From: JAUIAI01 sp041396585
GTDB lineage: Bacteria > Pseudomonadota > Gammaproteobacteria > Burkholderiales > Burkholderiaceae_E
Direction of reading: 5' to 3'
Assembly (NCBI GenBank): GCA_041396585.1
Contig: JAWKYG010000005.1
Span: 340,869-404,868, forward strand
DNA length: 64,000 nucleotides
The notes under the pieces were generated by a model that was given only the letters and a program-made list of their open reading frames with translations, ran no database searches and was not told the DNA's origin. The number at the start of each line of letters is the position of its first letter. Positions within the stretch are counted from its first letter, which is position 1. Both the position numbers and the translations under genes were made by a program. This document shows, piece after piece, positions 43,110 to 50,538 of the stretch.

Positions 43110-43193
43110 TCGAGGGCCGGGACGGGGAAGAGCCCGTTGCAGCGCCGTCCGCGGCGCGCCCGGATGGGCGCAGACGGGCGGGCACAGGCAAGG

Positions 43194-43218
43194 ATGGGCC
43201 GGATTCGATCCGGCCCAT
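43194..43218. terminator. Bidirectional terminator-like hairpin
   Basis: A perfect 11-bp inverted repeat, ATGGGCCGGAT / ATCCGGCCCAT with a three-base loop (TCG), lies between the convergent cyclic-nucleotide-binding gene and the lysR-type gene. The T-run on either side is weak, so its strength as a terminator is uncertain, but the position fits a shared transcription end. Confidence 0.6.
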
Positions 43219-43239
43219 TGTCATTCCGGGGTGCGCGAA

Positions 43240-44199
43240 TCACGCCTGCAGCCGCCACGGCGAATCACCGAAGTGTTCGGCCAGATAGGTCATCATCGCC
43301 TGCACCCGCGGCGCAGTCTGCCGCCCCGGGGGGCACACGGCCCAGAGCGGAATCTGTTCGGCCACGTGATACGGGGTGAGAAGCGGAATCAACTCGCCGG
43401 CGCGGATTGCCGGGCCGGCCATCAGATCGGGGATGCGTGCGATGCCCGAGCCGGCCAGAGCCCATTGCATCAGCATCTCGGCATTGTTGGCGCTGAACTT
43501 ACCGTGAACCTCCAGGGTATAGCTGGCCGTGGGGCTGCGCGGGTCATCGCTGGGATCGCGAAACGTCCATCGCCGCAGGCCAGGATTGGTGGTCAGTGTC
43601 ATGCAGTTGTGCTCGAACAGGTCGTGCGGGCGAACCGGCGTGCCGAACTGGCGCAGGTAGGCCGGCGAGGCGCAGATCACCCTGGCCATTTCGCCAATGC
43701 GTCGCGCCACCAGGCTCGAGTCTCCCAGCTGGCCCGAACGCACGCCCAGGTCGCCGCCGGCGTCGATGAGATCGACCAGGGTGTCGGTGATCGACAGCTC
43801 GACCTGGATCTCCGGGTAGCGCGCGCTGAAGCCCCGCATCACCGCGGGTAGCTGATAGTGTGCAAATGCGACATTGCTGTGCATTCGCAGCAACCCTCGT
43901 GGCTGAGATGCCGATTCGGCGATCTCCGCCTCCGCATCTGCGATATCGGCCAGGATCTGCTCGGCGCGGGCCAGAAAGGTCTCGCCTTCCGGGGTCAGGT
44001 GCAGTTGCCGGGTGGTGCGGTTGAACAAACGCACGCCGAGACGTTGCTCGAGGCGGCCGACCAGCTTCGAGACCGCCGACGGGGTCAGCCCCATGTCGCG
44101 TGCGGCGGCCGAAAAGCCGCGAGAACGGGCCGCCTGCACGAAAGCGTCCATCTCTCCCGTTCTGGTGACCGTTGGTCCGGATTTGATCTGAATTGGCAC
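43240..44199 (-). CDS. LysR family transcriptional regulator
   Basis: A LysR-type regulator of about 319 residues (303 if started at the internal ATG at 44151). The N-terminal winged helix is MDAFVQAARSRGFSAAARDMGLTPSAVSKLVGRLEQRLGVRLFNRTTRQLHLTPEG; the rest is the periplasmic-binding-like ligand domain. The residues VTRTGEMDAF before the helix resemble the normal LysR start, which favours the GTG at 44199, but the ATG at 44151 is possible. It is divergent from a 64-aa gene across an AT-rich region that may hold its operator. The ligand is unknown. Confidence 0.87.
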   Translation of the reverse strand: MPIQIKSGPTVTRTGEMDAFVQAARSRGFSAAARDMGLTPSAVSKLVGRLEQRLGVRLFNRTTRQLHLTPEGETFLARAEQILADIADAEAEIAESASQPRGLLRMHSNVAFAHYQLPAVMRGFSARYPEIQVELSITDTLVDLIDAGGDLGVRSGQLGDSSLVARRIGEMARVICASPAYLRQFGTPVRPHDLFEHNCMTLTTNPGLRRWTFRDPSDDPRSPTASYTLEVHGKFSANNAEMLMQWALAGSGIARIPDLMAGPAIRAGELIPLLTPYHVAEQIPLWAVCPPGRQTAPRVQAMMTYLAEHFGDSPWRLQA

Positions 44200-44359
44200 A
44201 AATATTATTCCGGGTCTGTGTATTGTATTTGTATCCGATAAGAATAAACTAGATTCAATGCTGCAGTGAAGCAAACGAGCGGATTTCCTCCCCGCTCGTG
44301 GCCGTCTCTCCTCCAAAATCCTCCTCGAAAAATTGCAGCAGATCCGCAAAGGATCAAAA

Positions 44360-44554
44360 ATGAAAACGCAAATGATTACTATTTCTACCGTTGATACCCT
44401 GGCCGTGGCGCGTCAGGCGCGTGCGCGTCGTGATGCATTCGTCGGACAGATGCTTCGTGGCTGGTTCGCCACGCTGTTTCAGCGCAACGAGCAGGCGCCC
44501 GCCAACCCCGGCCTGGCCAGTGCATTGTCGCCACTGGGTGCCGCGGCACGCTGA
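44360..44554 (+). CDS. Small protein (64 aa) divergent from lysR-type gene
   Basis: A 64-residue basic protein: MKTQMITISTVDTLAVARQ, then an amphipathic basic helix (ARARRDAFVGQMLRGWFATLFQR) and a Pro/Ala-rich tail. I do not recognise a family; short proteins with a MLRGWFATL-like helix resemble DUF1127-type peptides only loosely. A good ribosome site, AAAGGA, lies seven bases before the ATG. A strong terminator ends the unit at about 44625, so it looks like a real monocistronic gene, possibly controlled by the divergent LysR regulator. Confidence 0.65.
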   Translation: MKTQMITISTVDTLAVARQARARRDAFVGQMLRGWFATLFQRNEQAPANPGLASALSPLGAAAR

Positions 44555-44599
44555 GCCGTCGCGAGATCGACGTCGGGTATTGGTTGTCAGCTGCCCGGA

Positions 44600-44625
44600 A
44601 AGCCGCCCTGCAGGGCGGCTTTTTC
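44600..44625 (+). terminator. Intrinsic terminator after the 64-aa gene
   Basis: The perfect palindrome AAGCCGCCCTG / CAGGGCGGCTT is followed by TTTTTC. It lies about 45 bases after the stop of the small gene and just before the convergent cobalamin adenosyltransferase gene. It can serve both directions, but the T-run is on the plus strand. Confidence 0.82.
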
Positions 44626-44645
44626 GTCTCCGGGCGCCGGCGGCG

Positions 44646-45218
44646 TCAGTTGCCGGTTTTGTCGTGGCGCCGCGGCCGCCACTGGACATCGCTCTGGCCG
44701 CCTTCGCGATTCAGCACACGGGCGAGCACGAACATCAGATCTGAGAGACGGTTCAGATACTGCCGGGGCAGGGCACGCACGCCGGCGTCGGCCGGATCAT
44801 CCGTGAGCGCCACGACCGCGCGCTCGGCGCGGCGGCAGATCGTGCGGCAAAGATGGGCGATCGCCGCCGAACGTGCGCCACCAGGCAGGATGAATTCATC
44901 CAGGCGCGGCAATGTGGCGTTGTAGTGCGCCAGGCGCTCATCGAGCCGCGCGAGCTGCGGCGGATGCAGATTCTCCAGCCCTGGAATGCTCAGTTCTCCG
45001 CCCAGATCGAACAGATCATGCTGGATCTCGATCAGATCGGTGGCGATCTCGCCGGGCATCGGTTCATTCAGCAGCAGGCCGATCATCGAGTTCAATTCAT
45101 CGACATCACCCATCGCGTGGACCCGCAGGCTGGTCTTGCTGACCCGGCTGCCGTCGCCAAGGCCCGTGCTGCCGTCGTCGCCGGTGCGGGTGCTGATTGC
45201 GGACAGGCGTTTTCCCAT
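44646..45218 (-). CDS. PduO-type cob(I)alamin adenosyltransferase
   Basis: A 190-residue PduO-type ATP:cob(I)alamin adenosyltransferase, which makes adenosylcobalamin. The N-terminal ATP-binding motif is STRTGDDGSTGLGDGSRVSKTSLRVHAMGDVDELNSMIG, and the conserved end of the five-helix bundle is HLCRTICRRAERAVVAL...YLNRLSDLMFVLARVLNR. The start at 45218 gives the expected MGKRLSAISTRTGD. It is divergent from the lactate dehydrogenase-like gene. No cobalamin-dependent enzyme gene lies in this window. Confidence 0.92.
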   Translation of the reverse strand: MGKRLSAISTRTGDDGSTGLGDGSRVSKTSLRVHAMGDVDELNSMIGLLLNEPMPGEIATDLIEIQHDLFDLGGELSIPGLENLHPPQLARLDERLAHYNATLPRLDEFILPGGARSAAIAHLCRTICRRAERAVVALTDDPADAGVRALPRQYLNRLSDLMFVLARVLNREGGQSDVQWRPRRHDKTGN

Positions 45219-45469
45219 GCTCGATCTCGGTTGACGCAGTGACGAGGCCGCGTGCAGCCTCGCACGCGCCCGTTCCCCGCATATTGTTTTTCGAAGAATT
45301 CGCCGAGAGTGTGCCATGCGCCCGTTTCGGCGGCGCGAGAAACCCGCGCCGCCGATGGCCGCGCGCGATAAACTTGCGTGTTCCCCCGCATCGGCCGCTG
45401 GCCCTCGTGGCCCGGCGGCGGCGCGACGGCCATGTTCCCGACCGCGCCACATCGACCCAAGGATCTGTC

Positions 45470-46882
45470 ATGAATCATCCGACCCCGGCCATCGACGCGA
45501 TTCGTCGTCCGATGCCCGCCGCGTTGCTCGAGCAACTCCAGTCACGTTTCGGCGATCGCTTGAGCACCGCCCAGGTGATTCGTGAACATCACGGCCGCGA
45601 CGAATCCCCGTTTCTGCCGGTGCCGCCGGATGCGGTGGTATTCGCGGAATCCACCGAGGAAGTCGCCGAGATCGTCAAGGCCTGTGCGGCGCACAAGGTG
45701 CCCCTCATTCCTTTCGGTGTCGGCTCTTCGCTCGAGGGGCATCTGCTGGCCGTGCAGGGCGGACTCTCGGTGGACCTGTCGCGCATGAATGCGGTGCTCT
45801 CGATCAATGCCGAGGATCTCACCGCCACCGTGCAGACCTGTGTCACCCGCAAGCAGTTGAACGAGGCGCTGCGTGACACCGGCCTGTTCTTCCCGATCGA
45901 TCCGGGCGCCGATGCCTCGGTGGGTGGCATGGCCGCCACCCGTGCCTCGGGTACCAATGCCGTGCGCTACGGCACCATGCGTGAGAATGTGCTTGGCCTG
46001 AAGGTGGTGACTCCCCAGGGCACGATCATCGATACCGGCACGCGGGCCAAGAAATCATCGGCCGGCTATGACCTGACGCGGATGTTCGTCGGTTCGGAAG
46101 GCACGCTGGGCGTGATCACCGAAGTGACCGTCAAGCTCTATCCGCAACCCGAGGCGATTGCCGGCGCCGTGGTCACATTTCCCACGATTCGCGGTGCCGT
46201 CGATACCGTGATCCAGATGATCCAGCTCGGCGTGCCGGTGGCGCGCTCGGAATTCATCGATGCGCAGGCGGTGAAGGCGCTGAACAAGTATGCCGATCTG
46301 GGGCTGCGCGAACATCCCACCTTGTTCCTGGAGTTTCACGGCTCCGATGCCAGCGTCAAAGAGCAGGCCGAAACCGTGCAGGAGATCGCCCGCGAGAACG
46401 GCGGCGAGGATTTCGACTGGGCCACCCGCCCCGAAGACCGCACCCGCCTCTGGAATGCGCGGCACAACGCGTACTTCGCCTGTCTGCAGGTGCGCCCCGG
46501 CAGCCGCGCGATTTCCACCGACACCTGTGTGCCGATCTCGCGGCTGGCCGATTGCCTGGTGGGCGCGCGCGAGATTCTCGATCGCAGTCCCACGCCGACG
46601 ATGATCGTCGGCCATGTCGGCGACGGCAATTTCCATTGCATCCTGTTGCTCGACCCCGACAATGCGCAGGAGGTGGCGCAGTGCGAGGCGCTCAACAACG
46701 AGATCGTCAAGTTGGCGCTGTCCATGGAAGGCACCTGCACCGGTGAGCACGGCATCGGGCTGCACAAGATCGATTTCCTGGTCGACGAGGCGGGTGAGGA
46801 CGCGATCGACCTGATGCGCCGGATCAAGCTCGCACTGGATCCGGACAACATCATGAATCCGGGCAAGATCTTCCGTCTCTGA
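45470..46882 (+). CDS. FAD-binding 2-hydroxyacid dehydrogenase (D-lactate type)
   Basis: A 470-residue flavoprotein of the vanillyl-alcohol-oxidase fold, most like D-lactate dehydrogenase (cytochrome, LDHD type). The FAD domain has LIPFGVGSSLEGHLLAVQGGLSVDLSRMN, GGMAATRASGTNAVRYGTMRENVLGLKVV and MFVGSEGTLGVITEVTVKLYPQPEAI. The C-terminal domain carries VGHVGDGNFHC and GTCTGEHGIGLHK with metal and substrate residues. It is a single gene, unlike the glcD-glcE system near 62 kb, which also oxidises 2-hydroxyacids. The exact substrate is inferred. Confidence 0.87.
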   Translation: MNHPTPAIDAIRRPMPAALLEQLQSRFGDRLSTAQVIREHHGRDESPFLPVPPDAVVFAESTEEVAEIVKACAAHKVPLIPFGVGSSLEGHLLAVQGGLSVDLSRMNAVLSINAEDLTATVQTCVTRKQLNEALRDTGLFFPIDPGADASVGGMAATRASGTNAVRYGTMRENVLGLKVVTPQGTIIDTGTRAKKSSAGYDLTRMFVGSEGTLGVITEVTVKLYPQPEAIAGAVVTFPTIRGAVDTVIQMIQLGVPVARSEFIDAQAVKALNKYADLGLREHPTLFLEFHGSDASVKEQAETVQEIARENGGEDFDWATRPEDRTRLWNARHNAYFACLQVRPGSRAISTDTCVPISRLADCLVGAREILDRSPTPTMIVGHVGDGNFHCILLLDPDNAQEVAQCEALNNEIVKLALSMEGTCTGEHGIGLHKIDFLVDEAGEDAIDLMRRIKLALDPDNIMNPGKIFRL

Positions 46883-46920
46883 TTCCCGCCGGCCGCACCA
46901 ACGGCCGGTCGACTCGATCC

Positions 46921-46946
46921 GAAAGAGGCCTCTCGGGGCCTCTTTC
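46921..46946 (+). terminator. Terminator-like hairpin
   Basis: The inverted repeat GAAAGAGGCC / GGCCTCTTTC with loop TCTCGG lies 39 bases after the stop of the lactate dehydrogenase-like gene. The following sequence (GTATTTGTG) is only partly T-rich, so it is probably an intrinsic terminator of moderate strength. Confidence 0.6.
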
Positions 46947-47005
46947 GTATTTGTGGGCCGGCAATCTGACGCGGACTCGTCCTCGGGGTGTTCGCAGCGT
47001 TTTGC

Positions 47006-47158
47006 GTTCGCAGTGCTCGCAGTGTTCGCAGTGTTCGCAGTGTTCGCAGCGTTCGCAGTGTTCGCACCGTTCGCACCGTTCGCACCGTTCGCACCGTTCG
47101 CACCGTTCGCACCGTTCGCACCGTTCGCACCGTTCGCACCGTTCGCACCGTTCGCAGC
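47006..47158. repeat. 9-bp minisatellite, 17 units
   Basis: Seventeen tandem 9-bp units. Six GTTCGCAG(T/C)-type units come first (one has GCTCGCAGT), then ten identical GTTCGCACC units (47060-47149) and a final GTTCGCAGC. The ten identical copies point to recent expansion by slippage. The array lies between two genes and is probably not translated. Confidence 0.95.
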
Positions 47159-47342
47159 GTTGCGCGCGCGCATCGAATCGGCGCCGGCCGCCCATTGCCT
47201 TACGCCGGCAGGCGGATACGACCACCCGATCCGCTTGCGCTCGCTAGACTGAGCGGGCACTGATGCTGCGATCGGGCCCGTATGGCACGGGCGTTGGCGG
47301 GCGCTGCATGCCGCCAGGATCGCGACCACACAGGAGACCGCG

Positions 47343-48455
47343 ATGCGAATCGGCGTACCGACCGAAGTCAAGAATCACGAGTACCGGGTGGGCCTGACCC
47401 CGGAGAGCGTGGCCGAGTTGGTGGCCCACGGTCATCAGGTACATCTTCAGTCCGGAGCCGGTCTGGGGATAGGTGCCGATGACGATGCCTATCGCGCCGT
47501 CGGCGCGATCATCGAGGCCGATGCGCCGGCCGTGTTCGCGGTGGCCGAGATGATCGTCAAGGTGAAGGAGCCGCAGCCCGCGGAGCGCGCGATGCTCGGT
47601 GAGCATCATCTGCTGTTCACCTACCTCCATCTGGCGCCCGATCCGCAGCAGACCCGTGATCTGCTGGCCAGCGGCGTCACCGCGATCGCCTACGAGACGG
47701 TCACCGACGAGCGCGGCGGCCTGCCACTGCTGCGACCGATGAGTCAGGTGGCCGGGCGCATGTCGATCCAGGCCGGCGCCAGCGCGCTCGAAAAGGAACA
47801 CGGAGGACGCGGTGTGCTGCTCTCGGGAGTGCCCGGCGTGGCGCCCGGGCGGGTGTTGATCATCGGCGGCGGCGTGGTCGGATTCAATGCGGCGCAGATC
47901 GCGGTCGGTTTGCAGGCGCAGGTGACGATCCTGGATACCAGCAACGACACCATCGGCAGGCTCGCCGATCACTTCGAGGGTCGCGCACGCGTGCTGCACT
48001 CGAACAAGGCGGTGATCGCCGATGAACTGGCGCGTGCCGATCTCGTCATCGGCGCGGTGCTCGTGCCCGGCGCCGCGGCGCCCAGGCTGGTCAGGCGCGA
48101 GCATCTGGCCACCATGACACCGGGTGCGGTGATGGTGGATGTGGCGATCGACCAGGGCGGCTGCTTCGAGACCTCGCATCCGACCACCCATTCGGAGCCC
48201 ACCTTCGTGGTCGATGGCATCGTGCATTACTGCGTCGCCAATATGCCCGGCGCAGTCGCCCGCACCTCGACCTACGCATTGAACAATGCCACCTTGCCGC
48301 GCGTGCTGGCGCTCGCGGACAAGGGCTGGCGCAAGGCACTGCGCGATGATGCCCATCTGCGCGAAGGCCTCAACGTCTGTGCCGGCAGGCTCACCTGTGC
48401 GCCAGTCGCGCAGGCGCAGGGTCTCGAATCGACGCCGGCCGACGCGATGCTCTGA
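47343..48455 (+). CDS. ald: Alanine dehydrogenase
   Basis: A 370-residue NAD-dependent alanine dehydrogenase, which interconverts L-alanine with pyruvate and ammonia. MRIGVPTEVKNHEYRVGLTP, the Lys in VKVKEPQPAE, the dinucleotide fold VLIIGGGVVGFNAAQIAVGLQAQVTILD and HYCVANMPGAVARTSTYALNNATLP are all diagnostic. The length is normal. The terminal ADAML extends slightly past the family norm. A variable minisatellite lies upstream in the presumed promoter region. Confidence 0.94.
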   Translation: MRIGVPTEVKNHEYRVGLTPESVAELVAHGHQVHLQSGAGLGIGADDDAYRAVGAIIEADAPAVFAVAEMIVKVKEPQPAERAMLGEHHLLFTYLHLAPDPQQTRDLLASGVTAIAYETVTDERGGLPLLRPMSQVAGRMSIQAGASALEKEHGGRGVLLSGVPGVAPGRVLIIGGGVVGFNAAQIAVGLQAQVTILDTSNDTIGRLADHFEGRARVLHSNKAVIADELARADLVIGAVLVPGAAAPRLVRREHLATMTPGAVMVDVAIDQGGCFETSHPTTHSEPTFVVDGIVHYCVANMPGAVARTSTYALNNATLPRVLALADKGWRKALRDDAHLREGLNVCAGRLTCAPVAQAQGLESTPADAML

Positions 48456-48469
48456 GTCGGGGTGGCGGC

Positions 48470-48775
48470 ATGGGCGGGCCATCGGACGAGAGTCGGTCGG
48501 TAGCGCGCATGCGTGGCCTGGGGGCCGCGTCCGCACGCATGTTGCGGGCGGCGGGCATCGACACGCAGGCCCGATTGCGCGAGTTGGGCGCAGTGGCCGC
48601 ATTCGCGCAGGTGCGCGCAGCCGGTTGTGCGCCGAGTCTGAATCTGCTTTGGGCGTTGGAAGGCGCGCTGACCGACCAGGCCTGGCAGCAGGTGGCGCGT
48701 GAGTCGCGCGTCAGCCTGTTGCTCGCGCTTGAAACCTACGAGCGCCAACACGCCCCGCCGAGCTCTGCCGGCTGA
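48470..48775 (+). CDS. TfoX C-terminal domain protein
   Basis: A 101-residue protein matching only the C-terminal TfoX/Sxy domain: MRGLGAASARMLRAAGIDTQARLRELGAVAAFAQVRAAGCAPSLNLLWALEGALTDQAWQQV, a helix-hairpin-helix-like fold. Full TfoX proteins help induce competence genes, but stand-alone C-terminal domains are common and have no known function. It starts 14 bases after ald stops and is probably co-transcribed with it. Confidence 0.85.
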   Translation: MGGPSDESRSVARMRGLGAASARMLRAAGIDTQARLRELGAVAAFAQVRAAGCAPSLNLLWALEGALTDQAWQQVARESRVSLLLALETYERQHAPPSSAG

Positions 48776-48835
48776 CGGTGTGTGCCGTGTGCGTCCGACG
48801 GTCGGGGGCCGGCCCGCGGGAGTCGGCCCACGCGC

Positions 48836-50044
48836 TCAGCGGGTTCTGGCCAGAATGTGCGCGGTCAGCAGCGGGCCGCCGATCTCGAACACCAGTGTTC
48901 CGGCCACCGCGGCCGGAACCAGGGTTGCGGCAGCCTGCGGAAACCGTTCCGTGACCAGCAAGGCCATGCCGAGCGCGACACCGGCCTGCGGCGTCAGTGC
49001 CAGACCAAGCGACGGCGGCAGGTGGCTCGGGTGCCGGCTACCGCGCAGCCAGCGGCTGGCAAGCAGGCCGCCGAGCCAGCGGCCGAGCACGCGCAACAGC
49101 ACATAGGCCAGCAGCAGCGTACCGATCTGCGGAAGATGTTCGAACTGCAGCTTGGCGCCGGCGAGCACGAAGAAGAACACCAGGAACGGCCACTCGATAT
49201 GCTCGATCGCGCGCAGCGAGCGCGTATGGTGGCGGGACAGATTCGCCACCAGCATGCCGGCCACCATGCCGGCCAGCAGCGGCGACACATGCATCGCGCC
49301 GGCCGCGCCGGCGAGGATCAACACGACCGCGATGGCTTCGACGCGCGTGGGCTCGCCAGGCGAGAGCCGGCCGGTGAGCGCGCTCGCCGGCAGCCCGACC
49401 AGCAGGCCGAGCATCAGTGCACCGCCGATCTCCCAGGTGGCGCCCGCCAGGGCGGATAGCCCCTCGCCGCCGGTGACGAAGCCCAGAGCGGCCATGACCA
49501 GGCCGAACACGATCACGCCCCAGGCGTCATCGACCGCCACCACACCCAGAATCACCAGGCCCCACGGATGGCGGTTGCCGGCCGAATGGATCACCTCGCG
49601 CACCGCGGCCGGATCGGTGGCCGCCGCGATCGCGCCCAGCCCGACCGCGACCTCGAGCGGAAAGCCCAGCAGGATCAGGCCGGCGCTCACCACCAGCACG
49701 CTGGCGATCACCACGGACAAAGACAGCACCGCGATCGGGCGTCCGAGTCTACGCAGTGACGCGATCTTCAGATCGCCGCCGAGCAGGAAGGCCACCATCA
49801 CAAGCGCCAGGGTGACCAGCGCATCGGTCAGATCCGAAGGCCAGGCCGGCACCACGGGCATGAACGGCAACGCATGAGATGCGCTGATCATCACCCCCAG
49901 CAGAACGAGCACCGATATGCGCGGCAGATGCAGGCGATGGGCGAGCAGATCGGCCGCGATGCTTGCGGCCAGTATCATGCCGAGCATCAGCAACACGATA
50001 GGCGCATCGGCAACTGGTGAAACCGCGGCGAGAGACGTGTTCAT
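48836..50044 (-). CDS. Cation:proton antiporter (CPA type)
   Basis: A 402-residue membrane protein with about 12 hydrophobic helices of the monovalent cation:proton antiporter superfamily. The first helices (VLLMLGMILAASIAADLLAHRLHLPRISVLVLLGVMI), the ion-site region AIAAATDPAAVREVIHSA and the acidic pair in VVAVDDAWGVIVFGLVMAAL are characteristic. It lacks a C-terminal RCK/TrkA domain. Na+/H+ or K+/H+ specificity cannot be told. It is divergent from the molybdenum hydroxylase genes with about 32 bases between start codons. Confidence 0.86.
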   Translation of the reverse strand: MNTSLAAVSPVADAPIVLLMLGMILAASIAADLLAHRLHLPRISVLVLLGVMISASHALPFMPVVPAWPSDLTDALVTLALVMVAFLLGGDLKIASLRRLGRPIAVLSLSVVIASVLVVSAGLILLGFPLEVAVGLGAIAAATDPAAVREVIHSAGNRHPWGLVILGVVAVDDAWGVIVFGLVMAALGFVTGGEGLSALAGATWEIGGALMLGLLVGLPASALTGRLSPGEPTRVEAIAVVLILAGAAGAMHVSPLLAGMVAGMLVANLSRHHTRSLRAIEHIEWPFLVFFFVLAGAKLQFEHLPQIGTLLLAYVLLRVLGRWLGGLLASRWLRGSRHPSHLPPSLGLALTPQAGVALGMALLVTERFPQAAATLVPAAVAGTLVFEIGGPLLTAHILARTR

Positions 50045-50076
50045 GCGGCGAGGATACCGAAGTGGAGGGGGTGTCT

Positions 50077-50535
50077 ATGAAACTGGTTGTGAACGGTCAC
50101 GAACATGAACTCGATGTCGCGCCCGAGATGCCCTTGCTCTGGGTGTTGCGCGACGAGCTTGGCATCACCGGCACCAAGTTCGGCTGCGGCATGGCCATGT
50201 GTGGTGCCTGCACCGTGCATCACGGCGCGAACCCGGTTCGCTCCTGCGTCCTGCCGGTGGGCGCGGTCACCGAGCCGATCACCACGATCGAGGGCCTGGG
50301 CTCGCCGCAGGCGATGCACGCGGTGCAGGCAGCTTGGCTCGAGCATCAGGTGGCCCAGTGCGGCTACTGTCAGTCGGGCCAGATCATGACCGCCGCGGCG
50401 CTGCTGGCTGAGACTGCGGCGCCCACCGACGCGCAGATCGATCAGGCGATGGCGGGCAATCTGTGCCGCTGCGGCACCTACCCGCGCATTCGTGCGGCAA
50501 TCAAAGATGCCGCTGCGCGTCTTGGCAAGGCTTGA
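50077..50535 (+). CDS. (2Fe-2S) subunit of a molybdenum hydroxylase (IorA-like)
   Basis: A 152-residue two-cluster iron-sulfur subunit of the xanthine oxidase family. The plant-type 2Fe-2S cluster is held by Cys37, Cys42, Cys45 and Cys57 (FGCGMAMCGACTVH...RSC), and the second by Cys95, Cys98, Cys130 and Cys132 (QCGYCQSGQIM...NLCRCGTYPRIR). This matches the small subunit of isoquinoline 1-oxidoreductase. It passes electrons from the Mo centre. The ATG at 50077 follows a strong GGAGGGGG ribosome site. The large subunit starts three bases after its stop. Confidence 0.9.
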   Translation: MKLVVNGHEHELDVAPEMPLLWVLRDELGITGTKFGCGMAMCGACTVHHGANPVRSCVLPVGAVTEPITTIEGLGSPQAMHAVQAAWLEHQVAQCGYCQSGQIMTAAALLAETAAPTDAQIDQAMAGNLCRCGTYPRIRAAIKDAAARLGKA

Positions 50536-50538
50536 CCC

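Larger units (their letters stand above)
46883..47342. other. Intergenic region with hairpin and minisatellite
   Basis: This 460-bp region between the lactate dehydrogenase-like gene and ald holds a terminator-like hairpin (46921-46946) and a 9-bp tandem repeat (47006-47158). Open frames run through the repeat only because its unit is a multiple of three. The remaining 180 bases before ald probably hold its promoter, but I see no clear -35/-10 pair. An Lrp- or AldR-type regulator gene is not adjacent. Confidence 0.6.

Noticed and set aside
47006..47158. Possible CRISPR array
   Set aside because: The units are 9 bp and directly adjacent, with no spacers and no cas genes nearby.
46055..47371. 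A minus-strand frame encoding a protein with long three-residue repeats through the minisatellite
   Set aside because: The 9-bp unit is a multiple of three, so several frames stay open on both strands. The rest of the frame is the antisense of the lactate dehydrogenase-like gene.
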